A stretch of DNA of 64,000 nucleotides. Source: DAOUJW01 sp034421015. GTDB lineage: Bacteria > Chloroflexota > Dehalococcoidia > Lucifugimonadales > UBA2985. The first letter of the stretch is position 1. Each line of letters begins with the position of its first letter. The position numbers and the translations under genes were made by a program. The DNA lies in assembly GCA_034421015.1 (NCBI GenBank), contig DAOUKT010000003.1:27430-91429 (forward strand), given 5' to 3'. The notes beneath the pieces were generated by a model. That model searched no databases. It was not told the origin of the DNA and worked only from the letters and a program-made list of their open reading frames with translations. Positions 40,230-47,902 of the stretch are shown in pieces.

Positions 40230-41941
40230 GCTCGCACCAACTCCTTCTGTCGGGCTTCGACTATCTCAGTTACCCTGGAGACCAGGTCTCTGACCTTGAA
40301 GGGCTTGCCTGTGTACTGGGTCAGGGCCTCGGCCTTCACTCCCTCCGCTCTCAGGATTGTGGCAAGCTGTCCCAGGTAGTTCAACTCCGGTACCAGGACC
40401 AGCTCCTTCTTCCTGAGCTCCTCCATCAGCTTTGGAGGCATCGGGTGAATCTGCATGGTGTAGTACCATCCGATGTTCAGCCCGTTTGCGGACATCTGGT
40501 CATAGGCCTCCCTGGCCGCGCCCTTGGAGCCGCCCCAGGGCAGCAGCGCAATCGGAGACTCGGAGTTCTCGGCTTCGTAGACGCCGTCCTCTAGCAGCTT
40601 CAGCTTGCTGAATCGCCGCTCGGTCATCTCTACGTGGCGGGTGGGCAGGTGGGTGGTGTCACCCATGCCGTCGTGCTCGCTAGCGTTGGCAACGTAGGGG
40701 CCGGGGCCGCCCGGGATTGGCATGGGCGAAAGCTCCAGGCCGGCGTACCGTTCGTAGCCGTTGTCTCCCCGGTAGATGTTTCTCGGCTCCCGCACGACCT
40801 TGGTTACATCCGGCTTGGGGATGTTCTGGGCCTGCTCCGAGAGGGCGTGGTCGCTGAGGAGGATCACCGGGCCCTGGTACTTCTCCGCCCAGTTGATGGC
40901 GTTGATTGCGGCGTAGTAGCACTCCTCAACGGTGCCGGCGGCGATAATCGGCAGGCTGGCGTCGCCGTGAGCGGGGTGCAGCGCGGCGAACAGGTCAGAC
41001 TGCTCAACCTTCGTGGGGAGTCCGGTGGCAGGGCCGCCCCTTTGAACGTCCACAACCACGCACGGAATCTCTGCCATCCACGCCATGCCCAAGCCCTCAC
41101 TCATGAGGCTGAGCCCGGGGCCGGAGGTCGACGTCATCGACTTCTTGCCTGCGTAGCCTGCTCCCACAATCGCGTTTATGGACTCGATCTCGGAGCTGGC
41201 CTGGTAGACGAACTTGCCAGGGCCGACCAGGTTGCGCTCCATGTAGACAAGGATTGTAGTCGCCGGCGAAATGGGATAGCCGACGAAGAAGTCCAGGTCC
41301 GCCGCGAGCGCCCCGATGGCCAGGGCATCGTTGCCCTTGATCAGGACCTGCTCGTAGTCCGGGGGCGTCGGGTCGGCCAACTCGCCCAGGCTGAAGCCGC
41401 TCTTCTTGGCCTCCTCCCGGCCAAGGTCAAGGGCCATGATGTTGCCGCGGATGATCTCCTCGTCACCGGGGCGCCCCCTGCTGAACCGCTTGGTGACGAA
41501 TTCCGGCAGGTAGTGCTCAGGCATGTGCACCAAGTGAGCAATGGCTCCCAGGATTACCATGTTGGCCGCCCTGGGGTTCCCCGTAGACCTTGCCAGCTCA
41601 TCAATCCGGATGCCGAAGCTCTTGCCGTCGTCTTCCAACTGGAAGTCCTCGGAGTTGTAGACGATGACTCCGCCCTCTCGTACCTCCTCCTGGTGGGTGT
41701 CGTAGGCCTCCCGGTCGAAGGCCACGAGCACGTCCAAGTCATCCCCGTAGCTGAGCACCGGGGCAGTGGAGATGCGCGCCTGGGCGAAGGTGGGGCCTCC
41801 CATAATCTGGGATGGGAAAGTGACGAACGTCTTTACGTGATAACCTACCTGGGCCGTGACTTGGGCCAGCAGTTCGGCCGAGGTCACCAACCCTCCACCT
41901 CCTTCACCCGCAAATCGGACCACAAAGTCTGTATTCGCCAT
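40226..41941 (-). CDS. korA: 2-oxoacid:ferredoxin oxidoreductase, fused gamma-alpha subunit
   Basis: 571 residues from ATG 41941 (GAGG upstream). The gamma domain (1-180) has VRFAGEGGGGLVTSAELLAQ. The pyrimidine-binding alpha domain has GNDALAIGALAA, FFVGYPISPATTILVYME, EIESINAIVGAGYAG and TSTSGPGLSLMSEGLG. A C-terminal transketolase-like domain closes it. The gamma-alpha fusion with a separate beta is the usual KorAB layout. The alpha-beta operon is divergent from citrate synthase. Confidence 0.92.
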   Translation of the reverse strand: MANTDFVVRFAGEGGGGLVTSAELLAQVTAQVGYHVKTFVTFPSQIMGGPTFAQARISTAPVLSYGDDLDVLVAFDREAYDTHQEEVREGGVIVYNSEDFQLEDDGKSFGIRIDELARSTGNPRAANMVILGAIAHLVHMPEHYLPEFVTKRFSRGRPGDEEIIRGNIMALDLGREEAKKSGFSLGELADPTPPDYEQVLIKGNDALAIGALAADLDFFVGYPISPATTILVYMERNLVGPGKFVYQASSEIESINAIVGAGYAGKKSMTSTSGPGLSLMSEGLGMAWMAEIPCVVVDVQRGGPATGLPTKVEQSDLFAALHPAHGDASLPIIAAGTVEECYYAAINAINWAEKYQGPVILLSDHALSEQAQNIPKPDVTKVVREPRNIYRGDNGYERYAGLELSPMPIPGGPGPYVANASEHDGMGDTTHLPTRHVEMTERRFSKLKLLEDGVYEAENSESPIALLPWGGSKGAAREAYDQMSANGLNIGWYYTMQIHPMPPKLMEELRKKELVLVPELNYLGQLATILRAEGVKAEALTQYTGKPFKVRDLVSRVTEIVEARQKELVRA

Positions 41942-42152
41942 CAATTACCTCACTTAAGAGAAATGATTCGGTAACGGAGTAGAAGCGGACGGGGTGTCGG
42001 TTCCCGGTATGTCCTCAGCTTCATTGTGGCATAGCCTGCAGAGTGAAATGAGAGAACGCCATACCCGGAAGCCACCCATTCCTCCGCCGCCTTCCCGTGA
42101 TATGCTGCGTTGATACATGAGCGCTAACTTGTCCTGGCTCTCCGTTGCTACA

Positions 42153-42182
42153 AAAGCCCACAGGCGCATTCCTGCGGGCTTT
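42153..42182. terminator. terminator-like hairpin in the korA-gltA intergenic region
   Basis: AAAGCCC ... GGGCTTT with an inner CAGG/CCTG pair and loop CGCATT. A T-run is short on both strands. The region 41942-42160 before it contains no recognisable gene, so the hairpin may end a small RNA, but I cannot show one. Confidence 0.6.
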
Positions 42183-42257
42183 CGCTCTTAAAGTCCTGAA
42201 AGTTACTCTAGCATTCTCGATAATCGTTGTCAACAAGATTTCGTAACTATTCATATC

Positions 42258-42311
42258 GTGGAAACTTTCACAAATCGTAGCGCAATACATAGTGGGAAAT
42301 TTCACAGATTG
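42258..42311 (+). promoter_or_regulatory. two operator-like boxes ahead of citrate synthase
   Basis: Box 1 (42258-42277, GTGGAAACTTTCACAAATCG) and box 2 (42292-42311, GTGGGAAATTTCACAGATTG) match at 15 or more of 20 bases, 34 bases apart (about three helix turns). Each holds a GTG...TTTCAC half-palindrome. Box 2 touches the -35 at 42309, fitting a repressor site. Confidence 0.55.
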
Positions 42312-42338
42312 ACATTGAGTGAGCGTAAATGATATATT
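42309..42338 (+). promoter_or_regulatory. promoter for citrate synthase
   Basis: TTGACA (42309-42314), 18-base spacer, TATATT (42333-42338). It would give a 5' leader of over 200 bases. Confidence 0.75.
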
Positions 42339-42559
42339 CCCTTGCGATGGATGTTGGGTTGCGTCGACACTGGCAACGAAATCGGTATCACGCAGACAGC
42401 CCCAACCACTCAGCTGGGCCTTAAGATACGGATAGTGACGGCCTGCAGTGCTGTGCCCGGTCCAGCGACTGCAGCCGCAAGCGGCCCCTTCGCGGGGAAG
42501 TGTGGGGAGCCGTAGTTGAAATCCACGTTCTTTGGACGAAACTGCCGGAGGGGATGACA

Positions 42560-43699
42560 ATGACATCGGAGATTGAGCTTAGGAGAGGACTGCGGGACGT
42601 ATACATTGACAAGACCCAGTCCAGCTTCATAGACGGCGACATTGGAAAGCTCCTCTACAGGGGCTACTCCATTCACGACCTGGCGGAGAAGTCCACATTT
42701 GAGGAGACGGTCTATCTCCTGCTCTTTGGCAAGCTGCCCACACAGAAGGAGCTGGACGACTTCGATGCTCAGCTCCGGGCCAATCGCACCATTCCGGACG
42801 AGGTGATCAGGGTAATCGACCTGGTCAAGGCCAGCCACCCGATGGACGTGCTCCGTACGGCCGTCTCCGCTCTCGCCGCCTTCGACCCGGAGGTCAGCGA
42901 CAACTCCCTGGAGGCTACCCTGCGGAAGGGCGTCAGGATGACGGCCAAGGCCCCGACCATCGTGGCGACGCACCACCGCCTGCGGCAGGGCCTGGAGCCC
43001 GTTGCTCCCAACCCCGACCTGAACCAGGCCGGCAACTTCCTTTACATGCTCCTGGGAGAGGACCCGGACGAGGAGACGATGAAGCTGCTGGACGTGGACT
43101 TCATCCTCCACGCAGAGCACGGAATCAACGCCTCAGCCTTCGGAGCGCGGGTTACGGCGTCCACCGTCTCGGACCTGCATTCGGCGGTGGTCACGGGCAT
43201 TGGCGTCCTCAAGGGCCCGGCCCACGGCGGAGCCGCCGAGGAAGTGATGAAGATGGCAATTGAGATCGGCAGCCCGGAGAACGCGGCGGAGTACTGCCGC
43301 AACATCCTGGACAACGGTGGCCGTATCATGGGGTTCGGTCATCGCGTCTACAAGGCGGAGGACCCCCGCGCCAGGCACCTCCGGGAGCGCTCCCGCGACC
43401 TGAGCCAGAAAGTGGGTCAGCCCAAGTGGTTCGACATCCTCACCTACGTGGAAGAGGTCGCTATGGTGCCCTATCGCGAGCGGGGCATCTACGTGAACGT
43501 GGACTTCTTCGCAGGCTCCATCTACTACCTGCTGGGAATCCCGGAGGACCTCTTCATATCCATCTTCGCAATGGGCCGCATCCCCGGCTGGACGGTGCAG
43601 GTCATGGAGCAGTTCTCCGACAACATCCTTCTGCGCCCCCGCCTCCAGTACGAGGGGGCGATGGATGTTGAGTACGTCCCCATAAACCAGCGCAGCTAG
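42560..43699 (+). CDS. gltA: citrate synthase
   Basis: About 379 residues, the size of the type used by Gram-positives and Chloroflexota. It condenses oxaloacetate and acetyl-CoA. Catalytic and binding motifs: LHAEHGINASAF (His), GVLKGPAHGGAAEEVMK (His), MGFGHRVYKAEDPRARHL (His/Arg), an Asp in VDFFAGSIYYLLGI, and FAMGRIPGWTVQVMEQ. ATG 42560 has GGAGG eight bases before; ATG 42554 lies too close to it. Preceded by a long leader, promoter and paired boxes. Confidence 0.95.
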   Translation: MTSEIELRRGLRDVYIDKTQSSFIDGDIGKLLYRGYSIHDLAEKSTFEETVYLLLFGKLPTQKELDDFDAQLRANRTIPDEVIRVIDLVKASHPMDVLRTAVSALAAFDPEVSDNSLEATLRKGVRMTAKAPTIVATHHRLRQGLEPVAPNPDLNQAGNFLYMLLGEDPDEETMKLLDVDFILHAEHGINASAFGARVTASTVSDLHSAVVTGIGVLKGPAHGGAAEEVMKMAIEIGSPENAAEYCRNILDNGGRIMGFGHRVYKAEDPRARHLRERSRDLSQKVGQPKWFDILTYVEEVAMVPYRERGIYVNVDFFAGSIYYLLGIPEDLFISIFAMGRIPGWTVQVMEQFSDNILLRPRLQYEGAMDVEYVPINQRS

Positions 43700-43734
43700 T
43701 CGGCTGGCGGCTATTTCAGCAGATCTGAAAAACC

Positions 43735-43790
43735 ATTCCTGCGCAGGCAGGAATCCAGGGGGAGGGCGCAGAAATACGCCTAGATTCCTG
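43735..43790. repeat. diverged inverted repeat, TCATTCCCGC family
   Basis: Left ATTCCTGCGCAGGCAGGAAT and right TAGATTCCTGATTCTGG form a degraded copy of the dispersed element, immediately after the citrate synthase stop. Confidence 0.65.
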
Positions 43791-43843
43791 ATTCTGGATA
43801 CCCTTGCGTGACTATGTCGGCATCTTGGACGCAATACGTTTAT

Positions 43844-43919
43844 CGTCATTCCCGCGAAAGCGGGAATCTAATTCTTACTATATCAGACGCCCTGGAGTCC
43901 TGCTTCCGCAGGAATGACG
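43844..43919. repeat. inverted repeat, TCATTCCCGC family
   Basis: Arms 43844-43870 (CGTCATTCCCGCGAAAGCG start) and 43895-43919 (ends CAGGAATGACG). The preceding 40 bases (43804-43843, GCGTGACTATGTCGGCATCTT core) recur with few changes at 63895-63935, so the repeat unit extends beyond the palindrome. Together with 43735-43790 and the following terminator it fills the 43700-44011 gap; no gene there. Confidence 0.85.
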
Positions 43920-43963
43920 GGGTAGTGGAATAGCGCCGTACTTGCTCAGAGGTTCCCTGAAGC

Positions 43964-43993
43964 GGGACGCCCACAGCCAAGGGCGTCCCTTTT
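43964..43993 (+). terminator. rho-independent terminator before the methyltransferase gene
   Basis: GGGACGCCC / GGGCGTCCC, nine perfect pairs with an eight-base loop, then TTTTG. It lies about 20 bases before the next start codon, so it ends the citrate synthase unit or attenuates the next one. Confidence 0.85.
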
Positions 43994-44011
43994 GCATTGC
44001 CGAAACGAGAT

Positions 44012-45235
44012 ATGTCTAGCGCAGCCCTGGATGCCGTCCACGATCTGATCCGCAAGCGGGGCAGGATAACCTTCGCCGACTTCATGCAGGCCGCCCTGTA
44101 TCATCCCGACGGCGGCTACTACACCTCTGCCGGGAACAGGGTAGGGCGGGACTTCTACACCGCTCCCACTGCTCACCCGGCCTTCGGCGCGCTGGTTGCA
44201 GTGCAGCTGGAGCAGCTGTGGCGTGCGATGGACGCGCCCTCTCCCTTCTACGTCATCGAGGTTGGCGCAGGTACGGGCGTCCTTGCCCGTGACGTTCTGG
44301 GGTACTCGGCCGAGCTTTCGGTGGAATTTCATAGGGCGCTGGAGTACGTGGCGGTCGACTATCTGCCGCCTGCAGACCCCGGAGACGCGCAGTGGGTCAA
44401 GGCCGGCGATCTCCCGTTCAGCGACGTGGAAGGCTGTGTGCTCTCCAACGAGCTTCTGGACGCCCTGCCGGTCCATCGCTTTGAGGTGCGGGACGGCCGC
44501 TTGATGGAGGTCTACGTTACGCTGGAGGACGGCGAGCTTGTTGAGACTCTTGACGAGCCGTCCACGCCCGATATTGAGCGGCGCATCGCGGGCCTGGGTT
44601 TCGACCTGCCCGATGGGTTCCGCGGCGAGGTCAACCTGGGCATTGACGCATGGCTTGATGAGGTGAGCCGCGTCCTCAAGCGCGGCCTTGCGCTCACCCT
44701 GGACTACGGCCACCTGGCCCCTGACCTCTACTCCCCGCCGCGCGCTCGCGGCACCCTGCGCTGCTACTACGGCCACACCCTTACCGGCAATCCGTACAGC
44801 CACGTGGGGGAGCAGGACATCACGGCGCACGTTGACTTCTCCGCGCTGGTGGCGGCGGGAGAGGAGCGCGGTTTGACCACACTTGGACTGACCACACAGC
44901 GGGCCTTCCTCAGTAACCTGGGCTTCCGGCAGCTCCTGGACTCGCTGCACGGGATGGGGCTTGACCAGCGGCGTATGGACGCCAACCGCATGGCGATGCT
45001 GGACCTGGTCAGGCCTGACGGGATGGGCGACTTCAAGGCGCTGGCACAGGGCAAGGGGCTGCCTGCAGACCTGCGCCTTGCCGGGTTTGCTGCTGAGGGT
45101 GAGGCCAGAATAACCAGTAGCCTCCCTCCCGCGCCGTTACTCTCGGAAGACCACATGGAACTGATGACGGCTCGCTATCCACACCTGGGTCTGCAGTTCG
45201 AGCACCTGTGGCCCTATGGAAAGGAGGAGGGCTAA
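44012..45235 (+). CDS. SAM-dependent methyltransferase, MidA/NDUFAF7-like
   Basis: About 407 residues. The N-terminal FADFMQAALYHPDGGYYTS and DFYTAPTAHPAFGALVAVQLEQLW, the SAM site IEVGAGTGVLARDVL, SNELLDALPVHRFEV and LDYGH are typical of the family. Its eukaryotic member methylates an Arg of complex I subunit NDUFS2. A bacterial role is not established. ATG 44012 was chosen; the TTG at 43997 lies within the terminator region. Overlaps the 3' end of the convergent HD gene by four bases. Confidence 0.9.
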   Translation: MSSAALDAVHDLIRKRGRITFADFMQAALYHPDGGYYTSAGNRVGRDFYTAPTAHPAFGALVAVQLEQLWRAMDAPSPFYVIEVGAGTGVLARDVLGYSAELSVEFHRALEYVAVDYLPPADPGDAQWVKAGDLPFSDVEGCVLSNELLDALPVHRFEVRDGRLMEVYVTLEDGELVETLDEPSTPDIERRIAGLGFDLPDGFRGEVNLGIDAWLDEVSRVLKRGLALTLDYGHLAPDLYSPPRARGTLRCYYGHTLTGNPYSHVGEQDITAHVDFSALVAAGEERGLTTLGLTTQRAFLSNLGFRQLLDSLHGMGLDQRRMDANRMAMLDLVRPDGMGDFKALAQGKGLPADLRLAGFAAEGEARITSSLPPAPLLSEDHMELMTARYPHLGLQFEHLWPYGKEEG

Positions 45236-45798
45236 GTTCCCTCCGCCACCAGTCCCAGCTCCGGCGCCACCGGCTTCAGGGCGTCCGCCACGAACTCAAT
45301 CAGCTCGTCCAGCTCCACGCCAAGCTCCTCGGCTCCTTGCACCAAATCGTCCCGGCTGACGTTGCGGGCAAAGGCCTTGTCCTTCATCTTCCTTCGCACG
45401 GACCTCGCGTTGGTGTCGGCAAGGCTCTTGGACGGCCTGACCAGAGCGACCGCGGTCACAAAACCGGAGAGCTCGTCCACGGCGAACAGCGCCTTCTCCA
45501 TCAGGGTCTCCCTTGGGATCCCCGTGTGGTTTCCGTGGGACAGGATGGCCCTCACAATCTCCTCCGGGTAGCCCCGCTCCCTCAGAATCGCCGCGCCGTA
45601 CTGGGGGTGCTCCTCCTCCGAGGGGCAGACGTCCCAGTCGAAGTCGTGCAGCATCCCCGCGATTCCCCACACCTCCTCGTCCTCGCCCACCTTACGGGCG
45701 TAGGCCCGCATGACGGCCTCCACGGATATGCAGTGCTTCAGCAGGCTGTCCGACGTGGCGAACTCCTTGACCAGGCCCCATGCGCTATCTCTGTCCAT
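45232..45798 (-). CDS. HD-domain hydrolase
   Basis: 188 residues. H...HD...D: LLKHCISVEAVMRAYA, AGMLHDFDWDVCP (HD), ILSHGNHTGIP and KALFAVDELSGF (Asp). This is the compact predicted phosphohydrolase subfamily annotated as 'HDIG domain/metal-dependent hydrolase' near housekeeping genes. Nucleotide or other phosphoester is the probable substrate. Located 19 bases downstream of trmI on the same strand. Confidence 0.88.
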   Translation of the reverse strand: MDRDSAWGLVKEFATSDSLLKHCISVEAVMRAYARKVGEDEEVWGIAGMLHDFDWDVCPSEEEHPQYGAAILRERGYPEEIVRAILSHGNHTGIPRETLMEKALFAVDELSGFVTAVALVRPSKSLADTNARSVRRKMKDKAFARNVSRDDLVQGAEELGVELDELIEFVADALKPVAPELGLVAEGT

Positions 45799-45817
45799 CT
45801 CTCCTGCCTCCTGTGAC

Positions 45818-46642
45818 TTACTCGATGTCCTCCGCGGCCTCCTCCGGCTCCGGCCTATCCTTGGCGACGCACTTGCGGGCGGTCGTGATGAACCCCGTGT
45901 GGGCGACCATGCGATGCACCGGCCTCACGCTGCGCGGGCCCACGGCCCAGGGCCGCTCAAGCACCTCGACGGTCTCCATCAGCTCGAAGTGCGGGTCTTC
46001 GACAAGGGCCGCCTGCAGCTCGTGTATCTGGAGCACCGTTGGCAGGTAGCTGAGGAAGATGCCGCCGGGCGTCAGCGTCCTCGCCGCCTCCGGGACCACG
46101 TGCCAAGGCTCCGGCACGTCCAGGACGATCCGGTCAAGCTCCGGCTCGTCGAGCTCCTCGTACACGTCCCTGACCTTCACCTCAAAGTTCTGAACATTGG
46201 GACTGAAGGCCCTGATGTTGGCCGTGGCCTTATCGATCAGGTCCGGCCGTATCTCGTAGGAGACGACCTTCCCATTGTTCCCAACCGCCCTGAGAAGGGC
46301 GAGGGTCAGTCCGCCGGAACCCAACCCCGCCTCCAGCACCCGCGCGCCCGGAAATATCTCCCCGTGCATGATGATTGCGCCCATGTCCTTGGGGTAAACG
46401 ACCTGGGTGGGATGCGCCATCTCAAGGACGTAGTCGCCCAGGGTTGGGTGGAATGCGAGTAGGATGTGCCCCCGGTTGGTCTCGATGCGGGCGCCGGCCT
46501 CCCGCCCGATGATGTCGGTGTGGTCGACGATGCCCATGTGCGTGTGAAAGGTCTTCTCCGCCGACAGCGTGAGCATATAGCGGCGGCCGCGCCTGTCCAC
46601 CAGAAGGGCAAGGTCGCCGTCAGAGAAGCTGTGTTTCTGCAT
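45818..46642 (-). CDS. trmI: tRNA (adenine58-N1)-methyltransferase
   Basis: 274 residues. N-terminal small beta domain, then HTDIIGREAGARIET, DYVLEMAHPTQVVYPKDMGAII and the SAM-binding ARVLEAGLGSGGLTLALLRA. It continues with VVSYEIRPDLIDKATANI and DRIVLDVPEPWHVV (NPPY-like DxPxPW). All are landmarks of TrmI, which makes m1A58 in the T-loop of tRNA. Length fits the bacterial homotetrameric enzyme. Confidence 0.95.
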   Translation of the reverse strand: MQKHSFSDGDLALLVDRRGRRYMLTLSAEKTFHTHMGIVDHTDIIGREAGARIETNRGHILLAFHPTLGDYVLEMAHPTQVVYPKDMGAIIMHGEIFPGARVLEAGLGSGGLTLALLRAVGNNGKVVSYEIRPDLIDKATANIRAFSPNVQNFEVKVRDVYEELDEPELDRIVLDVPEPWHVVPEAARTLTPGGIFLSYLPTVLQIHELQAALVEDPHFELMETVEVLERPWAVGPRSVRPVHRMVAHTGFITTARKCVAKDRPEPEEAAEDIE

Positions 46643-46682
46643 TGCGGTATTGCATCAAGCGGGGAGTTCAGGGCTATGCCAA

Positions 46683-46717
46683 GAGGCAGCGCCCCTCACT
46701 CAAGGCGACGCTGCCTC
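46683..46717. terminator. hairpin between the peroxiredoxin gene and trmI
   Basis: Nine-pair stem GAGGCAGCG / CGCTGCCTC with a 17-base loop. No strong T-run, so moderate evidence for a terminator of the peroxiredoxin gene. Confidence 0.55.
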
Positions 46718-46743
46718 TGCATCTCATGGTTGTCGGCTTGCCT

Positions 46744-47202
46744 CTACAGCTTGTCCAGTTCCTCCAGGATCTCCTGGGGGTCCGGCAGGCCGCGGTCGTA
46801 GACGCGCTTGTACCTGATTACGCCTTCCTTGTCGATGATGATGACCGCCCTCTTGCCGACGCCCCGCTCCTCGTCGTAGATGCCGAACAACTCGAAGACG
46901 TGGCCCTTGGGGTTGAAGTCGGCCAGAAGCGGATAGGGAAGGTTGCCCAGGCCGGAGGCGAAGGCCCTCTGCGTTGGGGCGCTGTCCACGCTCATTCCCA
47001 GCACCTGCGCGCCCTTCTCCTCAAAGTTGCGGTTTTCGATCCGGAACCCGGAACACTGGTGTGTTCAACCGCCTGTGAAGGACAAGAGGTGCGTCTGGAT
47101 GACGACGGTCTTCTCCCCCAGGTACTGGCTGAGGGTGATGTTCTCTCCGTCGTGGGACCGGAGGGTGAAGTCCGGCGCCTTGTCTCCTACTTCTGCTGGC
47201 AT
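46744..47202 (-). CDS. peroxiredoxin (AhpC/TSA, BCP-like), in-frame UGA at the active site: probable selenoprotein
   Basis: Reads as one frame of 152 residues from ATG 47202 if TGA (47067-47065, codon 46) is decoded. Before it: VGDKAPDFTLRSHDGENITLSQ and KTVVIQTHLLSFTGG. After it: THQCSGFRIENRNFEEKGAQ, VLGMSVDSAPTQRAFA and FGIYDEERGVGKRAVIIID. The surroundings match the BCP-type FTPGC-T...C-FRD motif, so the UGA falls on the peroxidatic Cys, with a Cys at 50 as possible resolving residue. A SECIS-like hairpin follows. No indel is needed. Peroxidase of the cytosol, thiol-dependent. The alternatives are a single-base nonsense mutation or a sequencing error. No selA/B/C/D genes are in the window. 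A plain gene finder would report only an 86-residue piece. Confidence 0.85.
47030..47067 (-). promoter_or_regulatory. SECIS-like element downstream of the UGA codon
   Basis: On the transcript, UGA is followed by a UCCGG / CCGGA stem (five pairs) with the loop GUU starting 18 nt after UGA. This lies within the 16-37 nt and G-first-loop pattern reported for bacterial SECIS elements. A competing GAACAC/GUGUUC pairing also exists. Judged by eye. Confidence 0.6.
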
Positions 47203-47312
47203 GTGTGCCTCCTGAGTCCAAAGATGACTGCAGCCATTAGTCTACTCCGCGCGCTCCAATGACGCAATGAAAACGGCGCGAGCATTTGCCGGGCAATGGG
47301 TTCATATTCAGC

Positions 47313-47555
47313 CTACCGCAGCGCATTTTGAAACGTCTCGGCGTCAATGGAAAGCAATCGCAGAATGTTACGGAGAGTCGCCTTGGGAACTTCCCTCCTG
47401 CCCAAGATGACGGGAGCCGTTTCAATTCTATCCCCTACGCGTCGATGATAAACGCGATGGCTTCCAGCGTTTGCCTTACCTTCATAGCAACCCAGTCGTT
47501 CAAGGGCGGCAACCAGTTGAGCGCTGGAGCATAGAGGCAGATTGCTGAACGACAT
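47313..47555 (-). CDS. hicA: HicA-like toxin
   Basis: 80 residues: SSAQLVAALERLGCYEGKANAGSHRVY, with the catalytic His in GSHRVYHRR. This is the dsRBD-like HicA RNase fold, ending LRNILRLLSIDAETF. Starts one base after the HicB stop. The HicB-first order is one of the two known arrangements. Confidence 0.88.
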   Translation of the reverse strand: MSFSNLPLCSSAQLVAALERLGCYEGKANAGSHRVYHRRVGDRIETAPVILGRREVPKATLRNILRLLSIDAETFQNALR

Positions 47556-47837
47556 TTAAGATATGGTTATTCCCAGTGGAACCCGCAGATTGCCTTCCAA
47601 CGGACTATCCGATGATACGGAAATTACCCGGATTCCGCGTTCCTCAAATACGCGTTCCCTCTCACCTACCTCTTCCAGCCCATTGAGATGCACCTCAATT
47701 GCCTCTCTCAAGTTGTCTAATGCCTCTTGCACGGTGTCGCCGCAGCTGGACGTTCCAAGCTCCGGGCATATCGACACAAACTGGGCACCTTCTCTTTCCA
47801 CCACCGTAGTTACGTCAATATAGTCTATTGTGTCCAT
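47556..47837 (-). CDS. hicB: HicB-like antitoxin
   Basis: 93 residues from ATG 47837 (GGAAAGGAG upstream; longer frame to 47897 lacks one). VVEREGAQFVSICPELGTSSCGDTVQEALDNLREAIEVHL is the HicB partial RNase-H domain. A separate tail follows, ERVFEERGIRVISVSS. Immediately precedes hicA. A complete hicBA pair, distinct from the orphan HicB at 18116. Confidence 0.88.
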   Translation of the reverse strand: MDTIDYIDVTTVVEREGAQFVSICPELGTSSCGDTVQEALDNLREAIEVHLNGLEEVGERERVFEERGIRVISVSSDSPLEGNLRVPLGITIS

Positions 47838-47902
47838 ACTCGCCCGGCTCCTTTCCAGAATCCTGGTGACTCTCGCGGCTGCTTTGCTCCGCGGCACGCG
47901 CC

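Noticed and set aside
41945..42182. Possible tRNA or small RNA gene before citrate synthase
   Set aside because: A hairpin with a short T-run is present, but I could not form a cloverleaf or a known RNA family; only the hairpin is reported.
46744..47004. Stand-alone 86-residue peroxiredoxin fragment or frameshifted pseudogene
   Set aside because: The upstream half is in the same frame, separated only by one TGA at the active-site position, so a selenoprotein explains it better than a frameshift or internal start.
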